From positions 443,738 to 507,737 of the forward strand of contig JACEEZ010015314.1 of the NCBI GenBank assembly GCA_016584305.1: a stretch of 64,000 nt of DNA, written 5' to 3'. The translations under genes and the position numbers were made by a program. Positions 16,710 to 27,400 of this stretch are shown in pieces. The notes below the pieces were generated by a model that did no database searches, had not been told where the DNA came from, and worked only from the letters and a program-made list of their open reading frames with translations. Each line of letters begins with the position of its first letter. Position 1 is the stretch's first letter. Source of the DNA: Chionoecetes opilio (taxonomy: Eukaryota; Arthropoda; Malacostraca; Decapoda; Majidae).

Positions 16710-19060
16710 CTGAAACACAACAGGCAGTCTTAAAAGGTAGCTGTCAGGGGGTGCAGTCAGTACATACACAAGTTGTTTCGTACACTAGTAGATTCGTACA
16801 CCAAAAATTTGTTTCGTAGTCTATATGAAACCATAGTCGTTTCGTACACACAGCTCAGAGTTGAACTTGATTATTAGAGCTACGAAACGGCACCAGATAT
16901 GTACGAAAAACTCAAAATCAGTGTACGAAACAACAAACAAAACCTGGGTACGAAACAACTTGTGTATCCCTGTAATCGCTGTCAGCACTGCACTGATTTA
17001 AGCAGACTATAACTATATACAATTATATATTGCTATACATGCAATTGAATACTTTCTTGCTATGGAATAAACACTCGCCAAAGACCGAGCCTCAACAAGC
17101 CTACAGACAAGCTCTGCCACAACCTGACTTATTATAGGTCGTGTCACGTTGCCATTGCTGCCTTGCCATAGGAACACAAACTCTTACCGTACATAACACT
17201 ATAGTCGCCAGTCACTCGCCACTGCACTAAGTCGCCAGGCACAATATATTACAAATTTTAGCATCCCTACAGACTTGTATGTGCCACTGAAGACATGTCG
17301 TGTGATGTACATAATATAAACTACTGTGCATGCCTCTTCAGTGACACATAAAAGTCTGTAGTGATGCTATAATTCGTAATATATTGTACCTGGCGACATT
17401 AGTGCAGTGGCGAGTGACTGGCGACTATAGTGTTATCTACGGTAGGATAACTAACTATGAATTGGAGGTACTTCCAAGGCCAGAGAAGTCATAACAGAGA
17501 TGTTTGAAGATGGAAATGTGGAAGAAGCAAAAAGAACAATCAACAGTTTTTGGATGACCAGAGAAAAGAAGAAAGAAAGAGAAAGAAATTAAAAGACAGA
17601 ATAAGAGAAGACAACTAACTAAAGACCCAGACAGCAAGAAGAAACACGTCAGGGAGTGCCCATGAACAAGGCCAGACTCCCGACCCACCACTGTACTGAA
17701 CTGAACATAAGAACCTAAGAACATAAGGAAGCTACAAGAGAAAGACCCAGACAGCAAGAAGAAACACGTCAGGGAGTGCCCATGATAAAGGCCTGACTGC
17801 CGACCCACCACTGTACTGAACTGAATAAGACATAGACTAGGGAAGTACAGAGAGAAAGACCAAGACACAAAAAGAACGTCAGGTATTGCTCAATGAACAA
17901 GGCCAGGCTACCCGACACCATGTATTGATCATGAACATAGAACATAGACATAAGGGAACTACAAGAGTAGACCCATACAGCAAGAAGAAATCACGTCATG
18001 GAGTGCCATGGAAAAGAAGGCCAGACTCCGAACCACCACTGTACTGAACTGACATAAGAACCTAGGAACAATAGAAGCTACAAGAGAAAGACAGAACAAG
18101 AAGAAACACGTCAGGATGCCCATGAAAAAGGCTAGATGCCGACCACACGTACTGACTGAACATAAGACCTAAGAACATAAGGAAGCTACAGAGAAACAGA
18201 CATAAGCAATAAGCAACCGTCAGGAGTGCCTGCGAACAAGGCCGACTGCGACCACCACGTACTGAACTGAAATAAGAACCCAAGAACATAAGGAAGCTAA
18301 AGGAAAGACCCAGACAGCAAGAATAACAGTCAGGGAGTGCCATGAAAAAGGCCAGACTCCGACCACCACTGACTGAAGAACATAAGAACATAGAGACAGT
18401 AAGAAAGACAAGAGAAAGACCCAGACAGTAAGAAGAAACACATAGGGAGTGCCCATGAAAAGGCTGACTGCCGACCCACCACTGTAGACTGATGACGGAT
18501 TGCTTGGTGAGGTAAAGACGAGAACATTACTGTTACAAATTGACACAAAAAGGAAGGTGACATTATTAGCTTCAAAGAAAATGGCACATGACTTTAACCC
18601 CTTGAGACTCATGCTTGTATTCGTAGTCACCTACCATGATTGCTCGTGGTAATTGCTATGATTTTGTTCCATTTCTACTCAGTCAAAATTATTCACTTGA
18701 TCTTGTAGCTGCCATGGAAAGTACTAGAGCAATCCTACAGTACTCCTATTGCAATCACAACAGAGCTGGCATCACATATTGATTTAATTAGGACAACAAA
18801 AAGTTGAATGACCAGTACAATGATGGTTGTGACTACGAATCGGCACAGAACATAATTTCCATTGTAATCTGGGTACCATGAGGCAATTTTTTGTGATTAA
18901 GCAATATTTTATAGCTATGACCTGTTTAGTATCCTTGTCCACTAACACATTTCGTATATTCAGTTACCTTGTGTCTATCTATGGCTAACAACATACAATT
19001 TTTTTATAGCCAAGGAAAGATCTGGGCATGAAGGGAAGATTGTATCATACATTGAGAGAG

Positions 19061-19156
<96 letters not shown>

Positions 19157-19157
19157 G

Positions 19158-19224
<67 letters not shown>

Positions 19225-19302
19225 GAGAGAGAGAGGGAGGGAGGGAGGAGGAGAGGGAGGGGAGGGAGGGAGGGAGGAGGGAGGGAGGAGAGGAGGAGGG
19301 AG

Positions 19303-19397
<95 letters not shown>

Positions 19398-19871
19398 AGG
19401 AGAGAGAGAGGAGAGAGAGAGAGAGAGAGCGAGAGAGCGAGAGAAAAAAAAAAAAGGTCCGTAGGGTAGCCATAGGAGGAGGAAATCGTAGGTAAAACGT
19501 AGGTAAAATGTTATAGCCAAGGAAAGTTCTGTGCGTGAAGGGGCTCACAGATGGAAGAGTGCAGCCAGAAAGGCCAGCTAGGGGCAGTATTTAACCCCTT
19601 CACGCCCAGATCTTTCCTTGCTATAAAAAATAGTCTGTTATTAGCCATAAAATTACGAAAAGTAACATTATATACCAAATTAGTTAGTGGCCAAGGATAC
19701 TAAACAGGTCACATCTATAAACTATTGCTTATAGTCACTAAAAGATCTCTCATGGTACCCAAATTACAATGAAAATTACGTTCTGGGTCTCAAGGGGTTA
19801 AAGTTCATTTCCTCGTCTATATATTATGTTGTTGTTTTTCTTGTATGCCTTCGGGTGAGAATTAAATTATC

Positions 19872-19902
<31 letters not shown>

Positions 19903-21107
19903 GTAGTAGTAGTAGTAGTAGTACCTGGAGGCTTTCCCTTGGGTGGAGCGCCTGAAGACACAGACGAGGTGCTGGGTCCCGCCACAGCAGGGAGACTGGC
20001 TTCCTCAGGGGGACTGGCACTTTCAAGGGGACTGCCATTATCAGGGGGACTGGAGGCACTCGCTTCTACAGGGTGGCTGGCACTTTCAGGGGGACTGGCA
20101 CTATTAGGGGGATTGCCATTATCAGGGGGACTGACAGATGAACTGGCTTGAGGCTGGTCACTTGCGATGGGCTGTGAGGGCTGTTGTAGGTGCTGTGAGC
20201 GCTGCTGTAGGTCCTGTAGCTGCTGTAAGGACTGCTGTAGGGGCTGCTGTAGGTCCTGTAGCTGCTGTAGGTGCTGTGAGGGCTGCTGTAGGTCCTGTAG
20301 TTGCTGTAAGGACTGCTGTATACTCTCTGAAGGCTGCTGTGAGTTACGGCGGTGGAGGTCCAGTATGAATTGCCGTAGGCCTTCCGAGGGCTCTTGTAGG
20401 CTTTCTGAGGGCTGCCGTAGTCTTTCTGAAGGCTGCTGTAAATGCTGGTTTAGTTGCTGCTGTATTTGCTGTAAGGACTGCTGTAGGTGCTGGATGGTAA
20501 CTGGTAGGACAGGAGGTGTGGGGGTAGGGGAGGGCGGTGGGTCCTCCCCTAGTTGTGGTGGCGCCTCTGCTGCCGCTGCTGCTGCTGCCTCAGGGTGGGG
20601 TGGCTGATGGCAGAACAACACATAAGAACATAAGAACATAAGAAAATAAGGAAGCTACAAGAGGCTGGGAGACCTACACGTGGTAGTTCCTGTTACTTAA
20701 CACTACCTACATCCACCTTTCATCCCCATCCATGACACTATCCAGCCTCCTTTTAAAGCTTCCTAATGACTCCGCACTAACTACCTAACGACTGAGTCCA
20801 TTCCAATCATTTACCACCCTGGATCTGAGGCTGGATAAATTCATGAATGGGGATGAAAGGTGGATGTAGGTAGTGTTAAGTAACAGGAACTACCTCGTGT
20901 AGGTATCATGACCTCTTGTAGCTTCCTTATTTTCTTGTTCTTATAAAATAGGACTGAATCCATGGCACACCTACCCCCCGAGCCTCCTCTTCGGTGTCTA
21001 GAGTGACTAGTGGTGCCGGTGGCCGCCTGCCAATCTCAGGGCTCACAGTGGCAATCTGCAAAACAAAATAGAGATAAAATGTCAAATCGTGTTTCGGTGT
21101 GTATTGC

Positions 21108-21178
<71 letters not shown>

Positions 21179-24100
21179 TCTGACCACGGATAACAGATCA
21201 ATCAATCATTGGGGGCATACGCCGGGGGGGGGGCGTCGCCTCGCCCACCCTACGACGCCACTCCCGGGGGTCACCAAGCAGGCTCCTTTCCCATACCAAG
21301 CAGCTCTCGACAAGAAACATCAACTTGCCCCAGCCACGAGCCTTGTGGGCGCCCCCTCGGCCTCCTTCACGCCGGATTGTCTCTTACAGATACAACCCGA
21401 TGGGAAGGATCGGTTTCAGGGTAGCGTGCCACATGCCCATATAGCCAAAGTTGGCACTGACGGACTATGCAGGTAATAGGCCTCGATTCAGTACATCCAT
21501 ATATCCACTATATCCACCCTCAGCCTACTGAGCTCGCCTGATAGGAGAGGTAGTAGACGATAGTCTGAGAGGCTCAGAACGTTCCACGAGCCCACACGAA
21601 GAACCCTCCGCAGGTTTATCCCAGGAGTGATTTGACGGGCAGGCGCCGCCTCTGCACCGCCCCGGCCACCCCCATAAGAAAAAGTTGGGCTAGGGGAACC
21701 CACCACTCGATTTAGAGTGCGGGACTCCCGAGGGCTTTGCCCCGCACTCGTCATAGGCAGACCCCTCCCTGCATCGGCATTGGAGGGGTCTGCGTGGTCG
21801 GGCCCACCGGCAAAACCGGGTCGGGGGCGCAGTTACCGCGCCCCCGACCTCTACCTCTTAATGTGTTTGTGGCTAGTTTAGTTTTTTACAGGGAGGGGTC
21901 ACAAACCCCTCCCCTACCCATCTATGTCAGGGACTGGCCTTACTGCTCACCGTGGCCAGGGACGCAGAACCCCCTGTAGGGATTAACCCCCTGCAGGCTG
22001 CCCACTATTTCACCCACAGCTGGGGCTGGATGGCCAGGGACTCAATAGTGAGTTCATCTGCCCTTAAAGTAACAAAGGTAGCCTGCAAATGTTCTGCACA
22101 ACTTTTTTACAAACATAGTCTATTGGGCCTATTACTACTACTACTACTACTACTAGCAATACTTCTTCTACTACTACTACTACTACTACTACAACTACTA
22201 GCAATACTTCTACTACTACTACTACAACTACTATTTCTACTGCTTCTACTGCTACTACCACTACTACCAATACTTCTTCTACTACTACTACTACTACTAG
22301 AAAAAACGGTATTTATGGATCCCTTTTTTGACCCTCCAGGCATCGATTGACCCCTTGGAAGGTCAGTGACACCCGGGGGTCGATATTGACCTCATTGTTG
22401 GTGACCCTTCATCATCGTCATCATCTTTCTGTTTAGCGTCAGATTTTCCCATAATGAGGTTAGACGGTCGATGATACGCTTCCAATTCTATCGTCGGCGT
22501 TCATCATTTAATCTGTGGCATGAGTTTTACGCCTCGGATGCTCTTCCTGACAGGCAACCCCAGTGTTTGGCTGAGGGCCTACCGTAGATAACACTATAGT
22601 CGCCAGTCACTCGCCACTGCACTAATGTCGCCAGGTACAATATATTACGAATTTTAGCATCACTACAGACTTTTATGTGCCACTGAAGACATGTAGTGTG
22701 ATGTACATAATATAAACTACTGTGCATGCCTCTTCAGTGACACATAAAAGTCTGTAGTGATGCTAAAATTCGTAATATATTGTGCCTGGCGACATTAGTG
22801 CAGTGGCGAGTGACTGGCGACTATAGTGTTATCTACGGTGGGTGGATTGGCTACCATGGCTAACCCTTGCATTACACTACCTCCTCTTCTTCCTCGCTGA
22901 CCAGATTAATGATGGGCGGTCTTCTTCTTGTCTGTAAAAAAAGGGAAAAAAAAGAAAAAAAAGTCAACCCCTGTTTAGGTTAGGTGTGTATCACTCAGTG
23001 TGTGTCTCGTGATGACGGGTAACAAAGGTGTGTGTCCCCTGATGACTGGTAACAAAGGTGTGTGTCCCCTGATGACGGGTAACAAAGGTGTGTGTCCCCT
23101 GATGACGGGTAACAAAGGTGTGTGTCCCTGATGATGGGTAACAAAGGTGTCCCTGATGAGGGTACAAAGGTGTGTGTCCCCTGATGACGGTAACAAAGGT
23201 GTGTGTCCCCTGATGACGGGTAACAAAGGTGTCCCTGATGACGGGTAACAAAGGTGTCCCTGATGACGGGTAACAAAGGTGTGTCCCCTGATGACGGGTA
23301 ACAAAGGTGTCCCCTGATGACTGGTAACAAAGGTGTGTGTCCCCTGATGACGGGTAACAAGGTGTGTGTCCCTGATGACGGGTAACAAAGGTGTGTGTCC
23401 CCTGATGACGGGTAACAAAGGTGTGTCCCCTGATGACGGGTAACAAAGGTGTGTGTCCCCTGATCACGGGTAACAAAGGTGTCCCTGATGACGGGTAACA
23501 AAGGTTCCCCTGATCACGGGTAACAAAGGTGTGTCTCCCCTGATGACGGGTAACAAAGGTGTCCCCTGATGACGGGTAACAAAGGTGTGTGTCCCCTGAT
23601 GACGGGTAACAAAGGTGTGTGTCCCCTGATGACGGGTAACAAAGGTGTGTGTCCCCTGATGACGGGTAACAAAGGTGTGTGTCCCCTGATCACGGGTAAC
23701 AAAGGTGTCCCCTGATGACGGGTAACAAAGGTGTCCCCTGATCACGGGTAACAAAGGTGTGTCTCCCCTGATGACGGGTAACAAAGGTGTCCCCTGATGA
23801 CGGGTAACAAAGGTGTGTGTTCTTGACCCCGGGACACAGGGCTAGTGTGACTCCCGGGTTACCACAGTTACCTTCCCCAGGTACCCCAGGTACCCATTTA
23901 TCAACCCCGAAAGGAAGGAAGAACAGCTGGGTAGGCTGGTCGCCGACTTGCCCTGGCCCGGGATCGAACCAGGGCCCGCAGATTCGTAGCCAGGCACGCC
24001 AGCCACTGCACCACGGAGGCGACATTTAATAGAAGGGTACAAGAAGGGTAACCTGGAAATGTCCCGCAGCACAAACCACTAATCCTGAGAGCCTTGGGTC

Positions 24101-25062
24101 ACAGCCTCACACTCAAGGGGGAGATGCGGCAAGAAACCAAATCCTGAAAACGTCACATCCTGCAATGCCTGTATGCAAGAGTTTAATCTGTCATTCTTTA
24201 ACTTAACCCCTTGAGGCCCAGAACGTAATTTCCATTGTATTTTGGTTGCTATTAGACCCTTTTTAGTGAATATAAGCAATATTTTATAGCTATGACCTGT
24301 CTAGTATCCTTGTCCACTAGTTAATTGGGTATATTCAGTTACTTTTTGTAATTTTATGGTTAACAACAGATAATTTTATATAGCCAAGGAAAGATCTGGG
24401 CGTGAAGGGGTTAAGTCATTCCTACTTGGCTATGTTACTCTGGCTACTTCTTGTTGACAAAAATATCTAACCTGATTCTCAACACATCAAAAGGAGACCA
24501 GCTGAGCCCTACAAACCACAGTGTGATACAACAGCACTGAATGTTGCCTCCTCAGATCAGATGATGGAAGACTTGGGAGGTTTGTATACACTGTAGTCAT
24601 TAAAATTATTATTATCATCATCATCATTATAGAGGTATATAGCTATTATCAATTATTTGCTTTAGTACTTAAGTTAATTCCCTCGTCTATATATTATGTT
24701 GTTGTTTTCTTGTATGCCTCCGGGTGATATTAAAATTATTATTACTATTATTATCATTATAGAGGTATAGAGCTATTATCAATTATTTGTTTTAGTACTT
24801 AAGCTCATTCCCTCGTCTATATATTATGTTGTTTTCTTTCTTGTATGCCTTCGGGTGAGAATAAAATTACTATTATTATTATTATCATTATTGTGGTAGT
24901 ACTTACTCTACCAGCGAGTCTAGCAGCGAGTACATCGGGGCTGGGGGTGCGGCTGCCCTCCTCAGAGTCCGAGCTCCGAGTGCTGGCGAGGGGCTGGGTC
25001 CCCGGAAAGTCTTCATCCACGTCGTCTGCATCAGTGAATTCAAACTCCTCCTCCACCTCCAT
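15175..25062 (-). CDS. RFWD3: E3 ubiquitin-protein ligase RFWD3 (RING, coiled coil, WD40)
   Basis: Five coding exons: 24907-25163 (first ATG 25062), 22881-22931, 20975-21055, 19925-20603 and 15175-16709. All junctions are GT-AG with matching phases (0, 0, 0, 1). From ATG 25062 the protein has 833 residues (human about 774). Order: acidic N-terminus (MEVEEEFEFTDADD), a basic and acidic linker, a Gln-rich segment, a RING finger from about Cys340 (CPICFDPW...LKCGHLFG...CPQC), a coiled coil (ENERELKRRLEVRHAQ), then WD40 repeats to the C-terminus LYCWADHK. Known role: ubiquitinates RPA and RAD51 at stalled forks and crosslinks, and stabilises p53. The open frame continues upstream of ATG 25062 to an acceptor (ttacctccctag) at 25164, so a further 5' exon, coding or UTR, is likely. 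No frame breaks seen. Confidence 0.93.
16765..16976. mobile_element. TA-flanked hairpin MITE in RFWD3
   Basis: TACACAAGTTGTTTCGTAC at left and its exact inverse at right, with further internal TTCGTAC/GTACGAAA inversions. 55 bp upstream of the last-exon acceptor. Confidence 0.8.
17187..17442. mobile_element. MITE family C, hairpin, TA target
   Basis: Family description: about 255 bp, near-perfect palindrome with terminal CCGTAGATAACACTATAGTC and TA on both sides, as expected for Tc1/mariner-type mobilisation. Internal arms contain ACAGACTTNTATGTGCCACTG. Left end here is CCGTACATAAC. Confidence 0.88.
17640..18490. repeat. About 110-bp tandem repeat, noisy
   Basis: About eight units (AGACCCAGACAGCAAGAAG ... 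AAGGCCAGACTCCCGACCC ... AAGAACATAAGGAAGC). Units 3-8 carry many single-base losses. Confidence 0.85.
18594..19036 (-). mobile_element. MITE family B with another MITE nested
   Basis: Reverse-oriented B element interrupted at 18617-18843; its far end (AAGATCTGGGC) is duplicated at 19507-19540 beyond the AG array. Confidence 0.7.
18617..18843. mobile_element. Nested inverted-repeat element
   Basis: Terminal inverted repeat TATTCGTAGTCAC...ACCAT and its inverse, inside the B element. Different from families B and C. Confidence 0.6.
19052..19443. repeat. (AG)n / (AGG)n microsatellite in RFWD3 intron
   Basis: Pure AG blocks with a GGGAGG-rich centre (19230-19310) and an A11 run at the right edge. 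Confidence 0.97.
19591..19801 (+). mobile_element. MITE family B
   Basis: Complete, TTAA at both ends; 124 bp from the RFWD3 Gln-rich exon donor. Confidence 0.87.
19801..19924. repeat. Repeat family H with (ATT)n tail
   Basis: TTCCTCGTCTATATATTATG...CTTGTATGCCTTCGGGTGA then ATT/AGT microsatellite up to the RFWD3 donor. Sister copies at 24.66-24.76 and 24.80-24.90 kb. Confidence 0.6.
19925..20603 (-). CDS. RFWD3: RFWD3 Gln-rich linker exon
   Basis: 679 bp from acceptor gccatcag to donor gtacta. Opens with Pro/Ala runs, then imperfect repeats built from LQQLQDLQQPSQH and QPSES, then SPPDNGS/SPPESAS Pro-Ser repeats. It is low-complexity and probably disordered or coiled. Phase 0 in and phase 1 out; the split Asp codon is completed by the RING exon. 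Confidence 0.85.
20620..20820 (-). mobile_element. LINE family A 3' fragment
   Basis: Tail at left; abuts an opposite-oriented copy at 20821, making an inverted pair in an RFWD3 intron. Confidence 0.8.
20821..20943 (+). mobile_element. LINE family A 3' fragment, inverted partner
   Basis: GGCTGGATAAATTCATGAATG to TTATTTTCTTGTTCTTAT. Confidence 0.78.
20975..21055 (-). CDS. RFWD3: RFWD3 81-bp exon
   Basis: 27 codons (IATVSPEIGRRPPAP...EEEARG) between acceptor ttttgcag and donor gtaggt, phase 0 both sides. Confidence 0.8.
21108..21178. repeat. (GT)n microsatellite
   Basis: GT/GTAT run, 53 bp beyond the RFWD3 81-bp exon acceptor. Confidence 0.95.
21195..21765 (-). mobile_element. Internally deleted RTE-like LINE
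   Basis: Minus strand: near 21.6 kb RVGSWNVLSLSDYRLLPLL matches the start of a LINE AP-endonuclease domain; near 21.2-21.45 kb the frames give the RTE-type end (SVRDNPAWRRPRGRPH-like, then GDPREWRRRV). The reverse transcriptase between them is absent. Ends in an (ATTG)n-like tail at 21198-21210. Confidence 0.65.
22138..22300. repeat. (CTA)n microsatellite
   Basis: ACT/CTA triplets with GCA and TTC interruptions. Confidence 0.95.
22582..22838. mobile_element. MITE family C
   Basis: Full palindrome; right flank TG instead of TA. 43 bp from the RFWD3 51-bp exon. Confidence 0.88.
22881..22931 (-). CDS. RFWD3: RFWD3 51-bp exon
   Basis: 17 codons (TRRRPPIINLVSEEEEE) between acceptor tttacag and donor gtagtg, phase 0 both sides. 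Basic then SIM-like acidic sequence (IINLVSEEEE), reminiscent of a SUMO-interacting motif; the SIM reading is inference. Confidence 0.8.
22990..23818. repeat. 24-30 bp minisatellite in RFWD3 intron
   Basis: About 29 units of GATGACGGGTAACAAAGGTG followed by TGTGTCCCCT, (GTGT) length-variable; some units have GATCACGGG. Confidence 0.95.
23820..24024 (-). mobile_element. tRNA-derived SINE
   Basis: Minus strand head has an A-box-like GTGGTGCAGTGGCTGG and a B-box GGTTCGATCCC about 45 bp apart, in a tRNA-like start (GTCGCCTCCGTGGTG). No functional acceptor stem is evident; the tail carries GGTACCTGGGGTACCTGGGG. Confidence 0.75.
24203..24414 (-). mobile_element. MITE family B
   Basis: Reverse orientation, TTAA at both ends, in an RFWD3 intron. 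Confidence 0.87.
24660..24906. repeat. Two tandem family H copies with (ATT)n tails
   Basis: TTCCCTCGTCTATATATTATG motif at 24677 and 24807, each followed by an ATT/ATC run; the second run ends at the RFWD3 donor. Confidence 0.7.
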
Positions 25063-25163
25063 GGCCTCCGCCCAGGTGTCCGGGTCTGCCAGCGTGAGGG
25101 GGGGAAGGGTGAAGCCCCACGGCAGGGCTGCACATGGGTCAGGGGGCAGGGACAGCCGCGCAC
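24907..25163 (-). CDS. RFWD3: RFWD3 exon with acidic N-terminus
   Basis: Ends AGA before a strong donor gtaagt. It is open from acceptor 25164 in the phase needing one upstream base. There is no in-frame ATG before the stop further upstream, so the start is either ATG 25062 or lies in an unseen exon. Confidence 0.8.
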
Positions 25164-25241
25164 CTAGGGAGGTAAAGGGTACATGTGTTATTCCAGTGGC
25201 CAATGTCAAACTGTTGTAGCCATACTCCCATACTCAAATGT

Positions 25242-25584
25242 GGGAGGCGGTAGCGGAGTGGTTAGCGTCTCCGACTGGCGTTCTCGGTGACCCGAGTTCG
25301 ATCCCCGAAGAAACCCCAAACCTTTCTGCACCGTCGAGTGGCCTAAGAACACCCACATGCCCTGCCCTCAACTCTACCTTCGATTGCGAGTGCATCGGAG
25401 GACACAGGGTGGGCGGCATGAGCCTCTAATCACAGGCGTCACTATAAGAATCCTGCCTGCGCCACCACGGGCGAGGACCAACCATCAGAGCACTCAAGTG
25501 AACCTCCAGAGCCTACCATCCCAGCCCTGGGTCACCACTGCCTACAGGCGCTATAGGCACAAATGTATAAAAAAAAAAAAAAAA
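25242..25584 (+). mobile_element. tRNA-derived SINE (family S), full length
   Basis: A-box-like TAGCGGAGTGGTTAGCG and B-box GAGTTCGATCCCC, then a 230-bp body (TTTCTGCACCGTCGAGTGG, ATCACAGGCGTCACTATAAG) and poly-A at 25569-25584. Confidence 0.85.
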
Positions 25585-25734
25585 TTCTTAGCCCTTGTAT
25601 TTTGCACTACGCCTCGCCCCCTTATGAAAAACAGGGTGATTTAGACCAAGAAGTTATTAGTGAGGACACAAACACACCAAAATCTATTAGAATATAAATA
25701 AAAGGCTTGTTTTTATAATAGCGGAAAGTTTTGA

Positions 25735-26410
25735 ACCCAGAAATACCCATTTAGCGTGCATATATTGCCTCTGCTTGGGTGTTATATCATGCAATACAGC
25801 CCCACACCCTTACTTACCCCTTACATAGCCTTGAATATTGCAAGGGAACCCGTAAATTGAGGTAAACAGCAGAAGAAAATAAGAGAAATAAGATAAGTGA
25901 AGCCAGAAATACCCCATTTTTACCCATTTAGCGTGCATATATTGCCTCTGCTTGGGTATTATATCATGCAATACAGCCCCACACCCTTACTTACCCCTTA
26001 CATAGCCTTGAATATTGCAAGGGAACCCGTAAATTGAGGTAAAAAGCAGAAGAAATTAAGATAAGTGAAGCCAGAAATACCCCATTTTTACCCATTTAGC
26101 GTGCATATATTGCCTTTGCTTGAGTATTATATCATGCAATACAGCCCCACACCCTTACTTACCCCTTACATGGCCTTGAATATTGCAAGGGAACCCGTAA
26201 ATTGAGGTAAACAGCAGAAGAAAATAAGAGAAATAAGATAAGTGAAGCCAGAAATACCCAGTTTTTACCTATTTATCGTGCATATGTTGTCTTTGTCAAT
26301 GGGTAATATCATGCAATACAGCCCCATACCCTTTCTTATCCCTTACATAGCCTTGAATATTGCACGGGAAGGCGTAAATTGAGGTATAAATGTAAGAATA
26401 AGAATAAATT
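25735..26410. repeat. Four tandem copies of a ~165-bp unit
   Basis: Each copy contains CCAGAAATACCC, TTTAGCGTGCATATATTGCC, CAATACAGCCCCACACCC and AATATTGCAAGGGAACCCG; the fourth is most diverged. Confidence 0.9.
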
Positions 26411-26411
26411 T

Positions 26412-26458
26412 CCAATATGGCCGCTGTGACGTCATCAAGAGCTGGAGCTGTGACGTCA
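26412..26458. promoter_or_regulatory. Paired CRE motifs with CCAAT
   Basis: TGACGTCA at 26427 and 26451 in a short repeat (GCTGTGACGTCATCAA), with CCAAT at 26412. A second candidate promoter upstream of RFWD3. Confidence 0.4.
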
Positions 26459-26539
26459 TCAATCAGAGCGCCTCTTGATCTTGACATCCAACTCGAAACT
26501 ACAACTATTCCCTTCACAATCAAAACATCAAATAATGAA

Positions 26540-27300
26540 TAAAACAACACGAATAAAGTAAACTAATGATAAATAGGACTCAATAAGCCTAAAAAAACAA
26601 TTAAATAACGAAGAAATAATTAAATATCCCGTATCAAAAGATGGCCGAAAACCCCCCCAAATTTACCATAACAAAAATCGACTTTTTACCCGGGGCTCAA
26701 TAATTCGTGAAAAAATATGGGCAAATACTATATGATGTGTGTATCTTATAAACAGTAACAGATCCTCGTTCAGTGTTGAAACCATGGAGCAATACATGGT
26801 TTTTTTTGTTGATAATTTGAACCTTTCAACCACTGAGTCAGATGTATTCCTCCAGTAAACACGTGAAAAACACGTCACATAAACACACACAAACACACTG
26901 CGCCTGTAGGCATAGCTAATCACACACAAATAACCTCACAGCTCATTTAGAAGGAGGAACAAGTTAGACGTTAAAATATAAACAAAACCCGCCTAAAATA
27001 AATAAACAAAATACAGCCATCAGGCGCGTGATTAATACATAAAACGATGTGGAAATATCGAAATATATTATAATACACAAAAATCCCCCTCCATTTGATG
27101 AAAAAAAAGAATTATCAACAAAATATCGCTAAAATCTACGGTGTTACTAAATGATTGAATCGTATTTATTTTACGAAGGCCTTAAGTATCGCAGACTTTA
27201 TATGGGAAGTCATAAAAAGAGCTGGGGATTTCATTAAGGCTATACAATCCATAATCGGTCCACGAATAAAAAAGTGACTATTCGTTTTAAATACTAATTG
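26540..27300. other. AT-rich region, no gene recognised
   Basis: Shares a diverged segment (CTTA(T/A)AAACAGT(A/T)ACAGATCC, ACGATG) with 48.7-49.15 kb. Otherwise nothing identified. Confidence 0.4.
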
Positions 27301-27309
27301 GCACCACGT

Positions 27310-27400
27310 AAAATGGCGGCGAGGCAGGATTCCCTTCAGCCAATCAGCGGCCTTGCTCTGGTCTCAGCCAATCAGTGGCCTTGCTCTGGTCTCAGCCAAT
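27310..27400 (-). promoter_or_regulatory. Triple CCAAT cluster with YY1-like motif, candidate RFWD3 promoter
   Basis: CCAATCAG occurs at 27340, 27368 and 27396, exactly 28 bp apart, in a tandem repeat. AAAATGGCGGC at 27310 resembles a YY1 site. The layout (CCAAT boxes then YY1, read on minus) would suit a minus-strand start near 27.3 kb. Function is inferred. Confidence 0.45.

Noticed and set aside
19028..19548. RE/ER-repeat and SL-repeat frames
   Set aside because: Dipeptide translations of the AG microsatellite.
22990..23818. Regular repeats resembling a CRISPR array
   Set aside because: No unique spacers; variable part is only (GT)n length. The genome is eukaryotic.
23945..24024. Possible tRNA gene on the minus strand
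   Set aside because: tRNA-like head continues into a SINE body; cloverleaf ends do not pair convincingly.
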